A stretch of DNA of 64,000 nt from positions 43,225 to 107,224 of the forward strand of contig SSNU01000224.1 of assembly GCA_012064415.1 (NCBI GenBank), in the 5' to 3' direction. The position numbers were made by a program, and so were the translations under genes. Each line of letters starts with the position of its first letter. The stretch's first letter is position 1. Under the pieces are notes generated by a model. That model saw only the letters and a list, made by a program, of their open reading frames with translations, searched no databases and had not been told where the DNA came from. This DNA comes from Gyrodactylus bullatarudis (lineage: Eukaryota; Platyhelminthes; Monogenea; Gyrodactylidea; Gyrodactylidae). Of this stretch, positions 24,372-35,346 are shown in pieces.

Positions 24372-25320
24372 GAGAAAATATCGAAGTTGAAACTTGTAAA
24401 TTAGTTAATAGAATGATTGAAAAGAAATATTTCTACACTGTTCGATATTCACGAAAACCAACATCGGATACTTAATGTGTTTCAAGATATCATATAGGGA
24501 ATTTACTTTCTGATACAACTGTATATTGGCTTATTTCACTAGATAAAATGAAGTTAAAACATTACGCTTGTGCATGGATAAAAAATTGTTGAAATCAGAT
24601 GCAAGTCAAATATCTATTATTTTTTATTTTATGTCACTAACTCAGTCCTTGTATCAATGCTGGAAATGAGTGTGTTTTTTCAATTAAAAGAGGATTAAAA
24701 AATCGAGTGACTTTTACCTTCTGATGTTTCAGATAAACAAGAACGCACAATTTCACGATCTTTCTAATGATAGTGTGAACTGATTGCGATTTTCATTCTC
24801 ATTTTTGATACTGACCACTTTTTTTTTGCTTAAAACGATTTCCTTAATAAACCTGTTGCTTATACCCGTTTATTCCATTAGTTCATATTATATTTCATTT
24901 TTGTAATCACAAAAACATCAACAAAACGCTGAATTATACACAGAATAATTAAGAGTATTGATTAAAAGGATTTTTCTCTTCTCAATGGTTCTAATTTCAA
25001 TGACGTACAGCGTAAAAAATCGATCTTGCTTTTTTCTAGGGCTTGCAATCTAGAAAAAGATACTAGATGGTAGAGCATGTTTTAAACAGTCAATGAAATT
25101 TATTCAATAGAAAATGGATGAATTATAATGCATAAAGATCTACTTTAAGTAGATTCGGAATAGTTGTCTTTTAATTTTTAGAATTTTTTTAGAATATTTA
25201 CTGTATTAGTTTACTGAGAATACCAATCGTCATGACATTGTCTACCGAAAAAATATTTTTAATTTTGGTTGCATAGATGATCTTTGATATCATTTTTTAT
25301 TTGGGTGAACGTAAAGAGCA
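24372..25320. other. no recognisable feature
   Basis: Possibly LINE 5' sequence at the left; nothing definite. Confidence 0.35.
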
Positions 25321-25490
25321 TTTTAAGAAAAAAACGGATGCCGAAAGTTAGTGGAATAAACGCTTTATTTCAGGCATACTCATCGGCCTCTTACGTACCA
25401 AAAACATACTAGATCAAAACCTTATTTTTCCTGATCAGGATACTTGAAATATAGCGCTTATTCTTCTAACTTTCGGCATTATTTTTTTAT
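25321..25490. repeat. mini-palindrome of family 3 pLTR ends with decayed ribozyme
   Basis: GGATGCCGAAAGTTAG at 25337 is inverted as CTAACTTTCGGCATT at 25467. The left half (minus strand) keeps a ribozyme with CCGATGA in place of CTGANGA and GAAA present. The right half keeps only the stem III and 3' side. No coding sequence lies between, so this is an extreme truncation of the PLE foldback form. Confidence 0.55.
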
Positions 25491-26244
25491 TCTTAATTTT
25501 TTTTAAATTTTGTTAAGTTTAAAAATATATTTAACATCATGCATATTGAAAAATGAGTTACACGATATTTCGAATAGAGAGATTATAGTATGGGTTTTTT
25601 GTCAAACTTGATTTTGACTTTCTTTTTACTAATATAAAAAAATACTAATATAATACTAAATATTATTGCAATTTATCGATACGTCTTTTTTTTGATAGGA
25701 TAACGGTAAAAAGTAAATTATAAATCGAGAATGATAGAAATTCTCTCACTCTCCGTTCACCGTAAGATGCCTAAGATATTCAAAACTCTGAAGGAATTAT
25801 TCATACTTCATTAAATTCTGACTATAAAAATTCTCTGATTAAAATTAATTTTAATTACTAAGCTAATCATGCGGCAGGATTAAGCAAAAGTTCTTTATAT
25901 TGATTGATTATTATACAAAAACTAACAATGAGGTTAAGCAAACAAACATTTTTGGATCATTTCACAACAGAAGAGTAAAAAATCTTAAGATAAATAAAAT
26001 TTTAATTACTTACAGTCTAAATAATCACTTTAGTTACAAAAAGAATTCCAAATCCGCTAGAAAATCAAAGGAGAGGTCTCAAATGATTGGTAGATAACCG
26101 ATCGGGGTTTTTTGATGAATAGCTCGATAGATTTTTTCCTGGGATAACTTGACCATGTTCCGATACATGAAATTATCTTCTTGAATAATGAAGATGAATG
26201 AATGAATTCCACGATTGAAAATTATCTTATCAACTATGCTATTA
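25491..26244. other. no recognisable feature
   Basis: A short open stretch at 25900-26097 has no recognisable domain and looks like chance A+T-rich coding. Confidence 0.35.
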
Positions 26245-27620
26245 CACTGCTCAAAGAAAAAATACTTTTTCTTTAGAGTTGAAAAAAATTAGTGTATTTT
26301 AGCTCAAAATTTTACGCTGATTTCGAATATGTAATTTCTTTTATCAATTTCGGCTCAAAAACATGACTTATGGCCTACTAAAGTGTTATTGAAAATTTTA
26401 GTAACTACGTAGTAACTAAATGGGAATAACTACTTAGTTTCATAACATATAACAGTGAAATACGGCTCATCTTAGAGCTTAGTAAATTTTGCATCAACTG
26501 TGAAAATTTTATCATCCTACGTCTTTTTATACAAAAGTTTCATTCGTGCAAAGTTTAAAAGTACTTGAAAAATCGATCTTAAAAATACGATTTTTTTTTT
26601 GATCTTACATTACACTTCATTGGTTATCCCCTGACCCCTAAGTCATTTTCTTAAAAACTCAAGTGTTAGAATTGTATTTTTTCAAGATGTTTTTTCTCAT
26701 ATTTTCTGATATGTTTGTATATCTGAGATAGGTTTTTATGTCATCCAATCAAATCATGATTAAATCCTTTTAATTCTCAGTATTTTCGATTTCATTTTAT
26801 AAACTGAATCGTCAATTTATTTGCAAGAATCCCAAAAAATTCTTTTTGTTACATCTGTGGAAATTTTTCTCATAAAAACACATTTCGGATCACTCCAAGG
26901 CACAAGGATTCATATTTAAGCACTTTTGGAATACCATTACTCGATAGTGAAAAATTTTTCCCCCAAATTCATAGTGTTCATCTTGCAACAATTCCCTTAT
27001 ATATAAAAATTTCTTATAGCGCAGAACAGTAATGAGTTGGAGTTTGCAAACAAACCATCAGTACGATTGTTATTTTTGTGGATCTATTTTGAAAATTAAA
27101 AATTAAAAAAGCCGGCATGTTTATCACTTTTGTAGCTCAGCTAAGTTGGCAACAGTTGAAAAAAATATTCCTGAAGATTCGCTTTCTCTTCCATTCAATC
27201 CGGTCGATGAAGATTTCACAGAAGTCAATGGAAAGTTTTCTCAAAATGATGTTGATGTCCTACTTTCAAAATCTACAACCTCGAAGAAATTCTCATATGA
27301 AATTGTTTCTTTATTAAAGAATAAAGTTTGTCTTGAGAAAGATGTAAAATATCTTACAAGAGACCAAGAGTTTAAAACTTACTATTCTCAAGAAGATGAT
27401 CTAATTTATTGTAATAACGTGGAAGGCCTGATGCAATCCCTCAATATTACATTCGTAATTTCTGAATGGCGTATTTTAATAGATGCATCCTCATTCAGTT
27501 TAAAATTCTGATGCCAGCATTTTACAATGGACATCTCGATTCAAGCTGTATTGGTTATACCTGTGGAAAGAAGATGTTTGTATTGACTGGAAGATTTGAG
27601 TTAGTAAATATAATTATCAT
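26245..27620 (+). mobile_element. second CACTG-type element, right end not found
   Basis: TTA-CACTGCTCAAAG at 26242 matches the left end of the 14101 element, followed by the shared subterminal motif ATTTTACGCTGATT and, further in, a similar AAAATACGATTTTTTT segment. It contains the better preserved WRLFID-family relic at 27014-27511. No inverted right arm was seen before the Merlin relic at 27656, so that end is deleted or very diverged. Confidence 0.55.
27014..27511 (+). pseudogene. arthropod orphan protein (WRLFID family), longer open copy
   Basis: WSLQTNHQYDCYFC near 27040 gives a CxxC pair. After a gap the frame from 27137 is open for about 120 codons: LATVEKNIPEDSL, then KKFSYEIVSLLKNK, then YYSQEDDLIYCNNVEGLM, then SEWRILIDASSFSLKF, and a stop. 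DLIYCN..EGLM followed by WR.(L/F)ID.S is the hallmark order I recognise from multi-copy arthropod proteins of unknown function. The second Asp block seen at 15.62 kb is lost after the stop. Role as a transposase is inferred from its TIR context. Confidence 0.6.
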
Positions 27621-27655
27621 TACTAAATTGTATTTTTACTTTTAGAATCCAAATT

Positions 27656-28180
27656 GTGAAAAATATTCCTAAATTCAAGTTTTTTTATAGCATGAAATCG
27701 AATATAACTATCACAGAAAGGGCAATCGGTATTTCTAAGAAAAATATTATTAAGTTTAACAAAATTCTCTCATGCACCGATAGACAAAATCCAACAACAG
27801 TATCAAAAGGAAATAATGAAATGGTTGAAATTGATGATGCATTTATTCCGAAGAAAGTATAATTATGGTCGATATCTTCTTAATCAAAGTTTCTGTGTGG
27901 TGTAATCTGTAGAGGTTCAAAGGAGTTACGAAAGGAGCCAGTCAGAAGTTTTATCAGTTGCAGAGTAATAGATGATGAGTGGAGAGGCCATCGTCGCTTA
28001 AAATTACTTTGGTATAACAACCAGACTGGGAATCATAGACGTGATTTTGGATGACCAAATCGACCAGATAATAATAATACTAATAATATAGAACATCTAT
28101 GGACATAATTAAGAGAAAAAATCCATAATTCACACCAGAAATCTTAATAAAAAAATTCAGGATTTAATCAAATATGGGAC
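27656..28180 (+). pseudogene. Merlin (ISXO2/IS1595-type) transposase relic A
   Basis: In order: IGISKKNIIKFNKILSC, then MVEIDDAFIPKKV with the first catalytic Asp (about 27825), CRGSKELRKEPV, then VIDDEWRGHRRL with the second (about 27970), and NTNNIEHLW with the Glu (about 28085). This matches the IS1595-like DDE domain of Merlin DNA transposons, whose usual third block is H-T-x-x-I-E. One frameshift and several stops follow 27862. TIRs were not located. It is immediately followed by a PLE endonuclease fragment. Confidence 0.72.
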
Positions 28181-28195
28181 CATTTATTAGAAAAC

Positions 28196-28800
28196 TGTAA
28201 ATATTTTAATTGTGGTTCAAAGTATGTCGGCCAAACATCCAGAACTTTAGGCGAAAGAGTAAAGGAATATCTGAGGCCCAAACACAACAGCGCAGTATGA
28301 AATCACCTCCATGAGACGGAACATTTAGCGAATAAGGGAAGTTTTTCCATCCTCTACCAAGTCGACCAAAGCTTATCTTGTCGTGCGAGGGAAAAAGATT
28401 TGTCAAGTGCGGAAGATCATTTCATATCGAAGCTCAGACCTGATCTTTGTGTACAAGTCTTAATCGCATCGAACCTTGACATAACAGACAAAGATAGGCT
28501 TATCAAAGGGAAACAACTGGCAAAAATTGAGAAAATTCCCAAGTCCCTAACCCCACCAAAGTTTTGTTCAACTCAAAACACAAGTGTAAATCAAACTGAA
28601 AACCAAGAGAAGTTGACTGTAGCCAATAATCACCATACAGATCTAGTAACTAGCGAAGAGTTGGAAAAATGCGAAAATCCGAGAAGTCAACAGTAGTTGA
28701 TAATCAAATTATGAGCCAACCTGCAATTAACAATAGGGTAGATTTGATCAAAAAACCCTCAATTAGGCGAAAACGGAGGGTTTCCCCGCTATGTCTATAT
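28196..28800 (+). pseudogene. PLE GIY-YIG endonuclease and tail
   Basis: GSKYVGQTSRTLGERVKEYL gives the YVG and catalytic Arg region of GIY-YIG; a TGA stop follows at NSAV, then FSILYQVD, EDHFISKLRPDLCVQ and a long polar tail. After a frame change near 28690 the tail reads VVDNQIMSQPAIN, the same tail motif as at 7.5, 35.2 and 50.2 kb. RT is missing and the first GIY Tyr is not clear. This is the 50-kb lineage of PLE, distinct from the 29-kb copy beside it. Confidence 0.75.
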
Positions 28801-28918
28801 ATTTATGCATTCGATCTGTTTTAAGATAATATATATTAAAAACAATGATTTCTGAAAGTAACTAAAGCCAAGCTAAAATATTTATGTAGAGAGAAGAAGA
28901 AAGTGATGCCAAGATTTT

Positions 28919-28967
28919 CACAAATAAGGCCTTTATTTCGGGCATACTCATCAGTGGGATACATGCC
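28919..28967 (-). ncRNA. hammerhead ribozyme, family 3 (stem III AGGCCT)
   Basis: The minus strand reads GGCAT-GTAT-CCCA, CTGATGA, G-TATGCC-C, GAAA, stem III around AGGCCT, TT, TGTG. Stem I has one mismatch (CCCA/TGTG). Loop II ATGCC complements GGCAT. Confidence 0.75.
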
Positions 28968-29145
28968 ATATATATAAGGTTTTTAGAAAGAAAATGAACA
29001 TCGAAAGGTTATTGGTTCAAAATATCATTTTACATTACAATTGGCTCAAGCCTGTTACCAGGTGAGCACAGTGTAGTTTTTCCTATTGTTAAAATTAAAA
29101 TTGGTGCTAATTTTTCCATAATTATGGGTCTCTTTTTATAACAGA

Positions 29146-29681
29146 GTGTAAGTGTAAAAATAGAAAAGAAAATTAATGAAGTCTTCACCCAAACGTACCC
29201 AAACGGAAATCTCAGAATTACCTTTCAGACACAGAAAATGTTCACTAGCAATGCAAAGGACTCAATTGACAAGATGAAGCAGAGCAACGTAGTGTACAAA
29301 TTCTCATGTCCGTGCAAATCTGAGTATATTGGCCACACAATAAGACGTCTCGAAGAGAGGATCAATGAACACCTTCACACGGGTCAGACCGCAATACGAG
29401 AGCACCTCAGAACATGTAAGGCAAATGTTTCGTCCCAAAACTTTGAAATAATCTATAAACCAACTAGAAACAATGTCTACTTGTTGAAAGCTGCTGAAGC
29501 ATACTTGATCAATCAACAAAAGCCAAACCTATGCGTACAAAAGAATCATGTAAAGCCCCTGAATTTACCTAAGCCTAGGGAAAAAAAGTGTCCTTTGTCC
29601 CAACCCCCCTCCAGGAAGAGAAGGAAAATGGAAGTGGAAACTAACCAACAAATAACTGATTTCTACAGAACAACCCAATAA
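29146..29681 (+). pseudogene. PLE GIY-YIG endonuclease, 5'-truncated but open
   Basis: An open frame of about 178 codons. VYKFSCPCKSEYIGHTIRRL holds the GIY-YIG Tyr residues (VY..., EYIG) and the Arg-containing RRLEERINEH; then QTAIREHLRTC, FEIIYKP, KAAEAYLINQQKPNLCVQK, a basic PPSRKRRK patch and QITDFYRTTQ before TAA. In PLEs this domain nicks the target for priming. The RT lies beyond the 5' truncation, where the inverted pLTR begins, so the protein is incomplete though the endonuclease reads intact. Ribozyme and pLTR follow within 220 bp. Confidence 0.85.
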
Positions 29682-29898
29682 TTATGATCATTTATTTAAT
29701 TTACTATTTTTACACTTACACTCTGTTATAAAAAGAGACCCATAATTATGGAAAAATTAGCACCAATTTTAATTTTAACAATATGAAAAACTACACTGTG
29801 CTCACCTGGTAACAGGCTTGAGCCAATTGTAATGTAAAATGATATTTTAACCAATAACCTTTCGATGTTCATTTTCTTTCTAAAAACCTTATATATAT

Positions 29899-29947
29899 GG
29901 CATGTATCCCACTGATGAGTATGCCCGAAATAAAGGCCTTATTTGTG
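29899..29947 (+). ncRNA. hammerhead ribozyme, family 3 (stem III AGGCCT)
   Basis: Plus-strand twin of 28919-28967, sense to the endonuclease ORF: CTGATGA, GAAA, stem III around AGGCCT, stem I CCCA/TGTG with one mismatch, GGCAT/ATGCC pairing. Confidence 0.78.
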
Positions 29948-30050
29948 AAAATCTTGGCATCACTTTCTTCTTCTCTCTACAAAAATGGAAAACTTATCGA
30001 TATCTCAGCTCAAAACCTATATAACTCAGCATCTCTCAACTAGAATATTT

Positions 30051-30671
30051 ACATCTTAGCAAAAAATTGCCTATCATTAGATAGATAATGAACTGTAGTA
30101 ACAGTAAACTCAACTTATTCCAGTATAACTAATTAATTGACAAAATGTAAGCGAGGTCACATATGAGAGGGTTGATAGGTTCTTATCATAAGATAAGCAT
30201 CATAATTATATAATCATTGGCTATACTTACAGAATCATTTTTGCTCTGTTTATTAAGTTCAGTTAATTTCACCCATCTTCGCTCATTGGGTAATTTATTT
30301 CATGCCAAAATTATATTTTTGTTGTGAGATTTTAGAATGTTGAATAATATAACTATTTCTCAATTGATTGCTATATAGTTTTTCTTCATCATAAGTATCA
30401 AAAAATTTAGCGAATTCCTTTAGATTAATAACAAAAGATGATTTAAATTTATTTCGAAATTTATTTTCCATTTGAAAATCAAGAATCCCTAAAATTAACA
30501 CTCGGTAATTAATTGTCGGTGCATATAAGTATACTTGCTTCATATATATTTTTACATTCTTTTCTAGGGGATCTCATAAACTCACATAAAAAGTTAATTT
30601 ACCAACGATAGAGATCTCATCTGAATATTGAATTGATAGGAAACTGTTGTTAACTTGGAGCTTTGATAATA
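30051..30671. other. no recognisable feature
   Basis: No domain or repeat recognised. Confidence 0.35.
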
Positions 30672-31080
30672 CAGTCAATTCAATACATGATGACCAGAGA
30701 TAGTATTTAATGCCAAACCTTAAACTCCTTAAAAACCTTTTCTTCCTCTGCCCTAAAATTAAACAAAACAAAAATAGTGTTTTCACAATTGAGACCCCCC
30801 TCTATTTACCAAGCCAAACAACTACGTCATACTCTTTCTCACTGAGTCATCGTATAGCAGACCCCCTTTCTCCTATTTCACGTTGTAAGAATTAACACTT
30901 ATTTATTTGTTAGACGAAATATTTATTAAAATATTGAATATAGATTTATAAATAACGTTTAAAGACTCTGGACATAATTTCATATAAATGATAAAATTTG
31001 TAGTAAGGTATCTGAATAGTTTGGCAATGTAAAATTAAAATTATAAAAAAATGAAAACTCGTAAATCTGCAAGAAATTCA

Positions 31081-31308
31081 TTAATCATCTGGTTTATGAA
31101 GGTGAGAATTAAGAAGAGATATTGAATAATCCAATTTGGATCTTATATGAGACATTAATTTTAGACTAGTAAGGTTATCACAGTCGGCTAATTTAAATTT
31201 TGCGTAGATAGAATTAAAAGCAGACAATAAAAAATTAGATTTAAATTTTTCATAACGTAGATTGTAGCTACTATGAGTTGTGGAATAAGTTTCCGTGAAT
31301 TTTTTCAC
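31081..31308 (-). pseudogene. LINE ORF2 C-terminal fragment
   Basis: 75 codons (KKFTETYSTTHSSYNLRYEK, then FNSIYAKFKLADCDNLTSLK) match in order the 3' end of the 21.8-24.4 kb LINE, where the same KFSETYS...NYNLRN and DCKDFSNLK blocks are readable. Only the last part of ORF2 is present, as expected for a 5'-truncated insertion. Confidence 0.65.
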
Positions 31309-31337
31309 TAAGAATGCATATCTGCGAACCCAGAGTG

Positions 31338-31769
31338 ATCCAAATAGATGGGTTCATACTATAGACGACCCCTCTTTTCGAGTTTTAATGTTACCGTGAA
31401 TCAATCCGGGTAGAGAATTCAAGATCATCGAGGGAATTGAGTTTTTCGGGAATTAACCGTAACTCTGGAAAAATTTAATTTCAATAATACTCACTTGTGC
31501 TAATTGCTCGATTTTTGAAGCAATTCTTGATAGACAAAAATAACAGTCCTCGTCATGATTGAAAGGGATTGACTAAGCTTTTATCCTATTCCTGTTTGAC
31601 GAACAATTTGGATATTTGACTTTTTTAAGGCAAGATTTGCAGACTGATGAGGGAGAAAATTCTCTACCCGGATTGATACTTCTTCGTAAGAATCCCTGCT
31701 TTCACAGGATTCACGGTAACATTATAACTCGGAAAGACGGGTCTAAAGTATTAACCCATCGATTTGGAT
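31338..31769. mobile_element. nested foldback MITE
   Basis: The outer arms ATCCAAATAGATGGGTT and the complement of AACCCATCGATTTGGAT continue inward to a shared TTAATGTTACCGTGAATC block. The right arm has a 30-bp insertion at about 31678-31708. No coding. It lies next to the LINE fragment inside the larger TIR element. Confidence 0.55.
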
Positions 31770-32225
31770 TCTAGTGTTAATTCTCTCATTTTAGGGCAGA
31801 GGAAGAAAAAATATTCATTTTATCTACTCGAATTCTATTGGCTAATCAATGTGATAGTTTAAGGTTTGGCATTAAATACTATCTCTGGTCATCATGTATT
31901 GAATTGACTGTAACAATAATCTGAAGGAGCTTGCTTTTTCAGATCCTGAAATCTTGATATTGTTTGTCATAACAATTTTACCTTTCACTATAGCCGATCA
32001 AAATCATGAAAAAGTATTTCAATCCAAGAGAGATCCAAGATTATCACTTACTTCCGCTGGAAAAATTTGTTAAATTCGATGAAACTTACAACTTGACAAT
32101 TTCTTTTAATCTAGTTTTGAAATATTATGAAAAATTATTTCACAGAACTTTAATTTCAATAAAGAATTCTCATAATACCTGAAACCTTTTTAAACAAATT
32201 TATCAAAAACAATTTGAATAAATAT

Positions 32226-33250
32226 TACTGTGGCAAAATACTATGCATTTTCTTGTGCAGAATTTTACACTGATTTCATTTTCGAAAAAACTTTCGAAGT
32301 CTATCGACCCAAAGTTTCGACTAAATTTAGTTGTCAGGATTCATAAATTGCCCCAATGAATGAGCAAATAATTAATGCCTCTATGGAACGAAGTTTTTCA
32401 GTGTTCAGTGACCAATTAAAGACATCGTAAAGAAGCTTAGAGATAACAATTTCGAAGATGGAAAAATGTTTGATGTTGTCTCTCTCTTATCAAATTTCCC
32501 GGTCAAAGAAACAGTAAACTTTATTCTCGATCAGTTACCCCTTACTTTGGCTCTCTCTTAGTAGATATCTTTCTTTTTCTATTTATAACAAGGCTCTATG
32601 CAGCAATTATCAATAATTCCGAACTGTACATGAGTCCTCAAAGTTGATGAAGATGTCTATGAAAGTTGTAACAGCTTGAATGCAACTCATTCAAATATTA
32701 ATTTCATTAATGAAATCAAAAAGGAGGAAACCCTTGGCTTCCTAGAACTAGAAAAAATGGGTCTAATGCAAAAACGAGAATACACTCAAAGATACATGCT
32801 CCGACTCAATTCTTACCATAGCTTCTCTCCGAAAAATATCAAGAAAATTATTGTAGTAGGTGTTGAAGGACGAAAAGTCAAAGCTGAAACATCTCTTGAA
32901 ACGAGATGGATGTCTGGGGAGTTTCATCAAGAAGCATTCCCATTCTAAATTCAGAGCTGTTAAATGGTTGTAACAAAGATGTCATTCCAAAACTAAAGCG
33001 ATGAGGTGTCATCTATCAATTCACGTGTTCTTTTGGGCCAACTAACTTCGATCAAACAGCTCGATCCCCTGGCAAAAATATAGGGGGGGGGAATTTATGA
33101 ACTCTGGGAATTAAATATAGTGAAAATCAGTTTTTTGGTCATGACTTGTTTTGGGTCGATAGATCTCATAAGATTTTTCGAACTTGAAATCTGTGTAAAT
33201 TTCTGCACAAGAAAATGCATAGCGAACAAAAAACACTTTTTCAAATGTCA
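32226..33250. mobile_element. CACTG-related TIR pair around a PLE fragment
   Basis: TATGCATTTTCTTGTGCAGA with TTTACACTGATTTC (32240-32275) is inverted at 33185-33225. The arms share the subterminal ATTTTAC(G/A)CTGATT motif with the 14101 and 26245 elements, suggesting the same broad family. The interior is PLE sequence, so a PLE probably inserted into this element or replaced its core. Confidence 0.55.
32414..33078 (+). pseudogene. PLE RT to endonuclease relic
   Basis: In order: IKDIVKKLRDNNFEDG, MFDVVSLLSNFPVKETV (RT motif A, FDVVSLF), a deletion that removes motifs B and C, LNATHSNINFINEIKKEE with LGFLELE (post-palm), FSPKNIKKIIVV (thumb), NKDVIPKLKR, and GVIYQFTCSFGP, the start of GIY-YIG, with the YVGQT block degraded to NFDQT. 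Many stops and frameshifts. It is close to the 35.3 and 50-51 kb lineage. Confidence 0.68.
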
Positions 33251-34058
33251 TATTTTGCGTATTGTGTATTCTACCATATATATTCAATGTTTAAATTAGT
33301 ATCCTATTCATGAAAAAACTGTCTTAGAAACGTTAGAAAAGTAGCATTTTTACGTATATTCTAGTGATATTGGACATATTATGAGAAGCACAAATCCATT
33401 TCAGGATTTATATAAGAAACAGAAGAATTCATGAAGAAAGCCTTTCCAATTTTATTGAACTATTTAATGAGGAATTCTTTTAAAGGATAGTTCTTGAAAG
33501 ACTAGTGAAAATGCAGTTATAAAGCTTTTATTTCACCGGATCTCGTCAGACTCTTATACCGGCTTGAAATTTATACAGAAAATTAGTACATTGGTTGATC
33601 AGGTTCACCTTTGGAGTTGACGTTGACGAGGAGAGGTAGGGACTGCAATTATCGTTTTGTAAGGAAAAAGTCTATTTTTAACTGCCTAGAAATAGTAAAG
33701 TGTCTTATGAACTTGAGATTTTTTTAACAAAAATCTCAAGCAATGTTTTAATTTTATTCTCCTTCTAAGATATATAAGAGATCTGAATGGCACTGATTGA
33801 AATTAAATATAACCAAAAACACTTGTTTCACTTTAGATATTTTATCTGTTCGCTGAGCGTAATGAATTGAATAGATTTCTATCTAAATACTACTTTTACG
33901 GTAATTTTATTATTATAATGTTGTAACTTGATTCAATACTGTATTCTAAATTGTTTCATACTCTCTAAAGGTAAGAGTCGTGATTACATTAAAATAGTAT
34001 TAAATATATAGATTAGATTCTAAAATAATTATGCAGGTTAACACTTATTAAAGTTAAG
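33251..34058. other. ribozyme-bearing pLTR remnant at 33.4-33.6 kb, otherwise featureless
   Basis: Apart from the family 1 ribozyme at 33514-33563 nothing is recognised. Confidence 0.35.
33514..33563 (-). ncRNA. hammerhead ribozyme, family 1
   Basis: Minus strand: GCCGGT, GAGT, CTGACGA, G-ATCCGG-T, GAAA, stem III around AAGCTT, then ACTG. The core is complete (position 7 is C). Stem I keeps 3 of 4 pairs. CCGG can pair with loop II. Confidence 0.65.
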
Positions 34059-34320
34059 TCAGGTCACATCAGCAGTGTGATTTGTCTTGGCAATGTGCTC
34101 CTGAATTGATGATCCTTTTTTGCCGACTCTCAGATGTTCTTTTATTCTTGCCTTCACCGGCCTCACTATTAGTCCTACGTACGATGAGCCACTTTTACAT
34201 TCATGTAAGTAAATTACTTCTTTTTTTCTAACCAAGGAGTCGGGTCTTTATTCAGATCGGGAAGAACCTTGGTTGTACAAGGAAGGACTCGGAGTTTGTG
34301 GCCTAGAAACGTTCTCCAAG
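34059..34320 (-). pseudogene. PLE GIY-YIG endonuclease fragment
   Basis: Minus strand: FLGHKLRVLPCTTKVLPDL then DPTPWLEKK, a frame change, and EVIYLHECKSGSSYVGLIV with RPVKARIKEHL, IQEHIAKTNHTADVT and a stop. The GIY-YIG Tyr pair and the downstream Arg are present. It differs clearly from other copies in the window and is the only visible member of its lineage. RT is absent. Confidence 0.72.
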
Positions 34321-34889
34321 TTTTTTAAAAGAAAAAAGCCGGCATACTCATATTTATATAACCAAAATAATATATTGCAAATGAAAGATTTCTGGTTTGC
34401 TCTTATTTTGGTTCCTTTTTAATAATGGAGAAGAATCAAGTCAGATATTTATAAAACTCGGTCGATACTGCTCTGCATAGGTATCAACAGTTTGATGCTA
34501 AATGAAACAAACATAGAAATTAAAAAAAAATCCTATGGAATCCTTTTCTCACAATTTTCTTACATTACATCATGTAATGGCTACTTAGGCCTCAAAAATG
34601 TAAACGCTTCAAAAATTTTTCAGATAATGCGTTAAACTGTCTAAATATCAAAACTATGCTCCTCTTGTTGAAAATTTATTATTATTGAAAATTATTCATT
34701 ATGATTATAATATTACGAACATTTTGGAAGGTGGCATTCTGAAAATCTCAAAGATATGAAATCTTTCTTACACTTTCAGCCATTCTTTGCTAAAATATTT
34801 TATTTCAATATTCTAATGTATTCTACAAAGTATTTCTGGGAAATATTCTTTTAGGAAAAAAATAATTGAAATAGTTTTGATTTGAACGA
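34321..34889. other. no recognisable feature
   Basis: No domain or repeat recognised. Confidence 0.35.
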
Positions 34890-35346
34890 TAATATTGTCG
34901 AGCTTCATCAAAAATATTACTATTATTGGGTTCTGAACTCATGGGGGAGGTTAGAGAAAACAGACTTATATTGATATTTACGTTATATTTCGCCAGGTGT
35001 CTTTAGACTCTACCCATGTTGGCATATAAATACTATCACAATGCGAAATTTTTGTGCACTTCCATCGGTTGAGCTGATTGTAAATTGCATCAAAGAAGCA
35101 GAGGGGTTCAATTCTCATTTCACTTCTTGCCTCTTCAGTTGTGCATCAATTTGTAGCTGACCAGCTCTTTTGTTTAGTCTTTGGGCGTTTTTCATTCTTT
35201 CTTTTCTCGCTAATTGCAGGTAGTCTTGTAATTTGATTATCAACTAATGTTGACTTCTCTTGAATTTCTCCAACACATGCTAGTAAAATGGTTGAACACA
35301 AAGCTGATCCCACTATGAAATCAAACTTTTTAATATTCAGTGCCAA
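34890..35346 (-). mobile_element. PLE 3' end (tail and family 2 pLTR), head-to-head with the next PLE
   Basis: On the minus strand, 35340-35146 encodes a tail containing EKSTLVDNQITRLPAISEKR and ending at a stop. It is followed by a pLTR (35145-34890) nearly matching 7.25-7.46 kb. Its ribozyme (about 34975-35021) has CTAAAGA, with the invariant G5 lost, so it should be inactive. It abuts the plus-strand PLE at 35340, giving the same inverted head-to-head form as the foldbacks. Confidence 0.65.

Larger units (their letters stand above)
28886..29980. mobile_element. PLE foldback: endonuclease between 277-bp inverted pLTRs
   Basis: The arms 28886-29162 and 29704-29980 are both 277 nt and nearly identical in inverted orientation, each with one ribozyme. 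Between them is the 3' part of a plus-strand PLE ORF (29146-29681). The right arm is its natural 3' pLTR, and pLTR-like sequence continues to about 30050, matching 45.2 kb. The left arm is an inverted copy that joins the ORF inside the coding sequence. Confidence 0.85.
30672..31910. mobile_element. TIR element of the CAGTCAATT family, carrying a LINE fragment
   Basis: The ends CAGTCAATTCAATACATG (30672) and its complement (ending 31910) are flanked by TA. The arms match those of the 1710-2924 element, including the AGAGGAAGAAAAA and CTATTGGCTAATCA segments on the right. The interior holds a LINE 3' fragment (31081-31308), a nested foldback (31338-31769) and a segment (30789-30897) repeated inverted at 55.24-55.35 kb. 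Confidence 0.68.
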
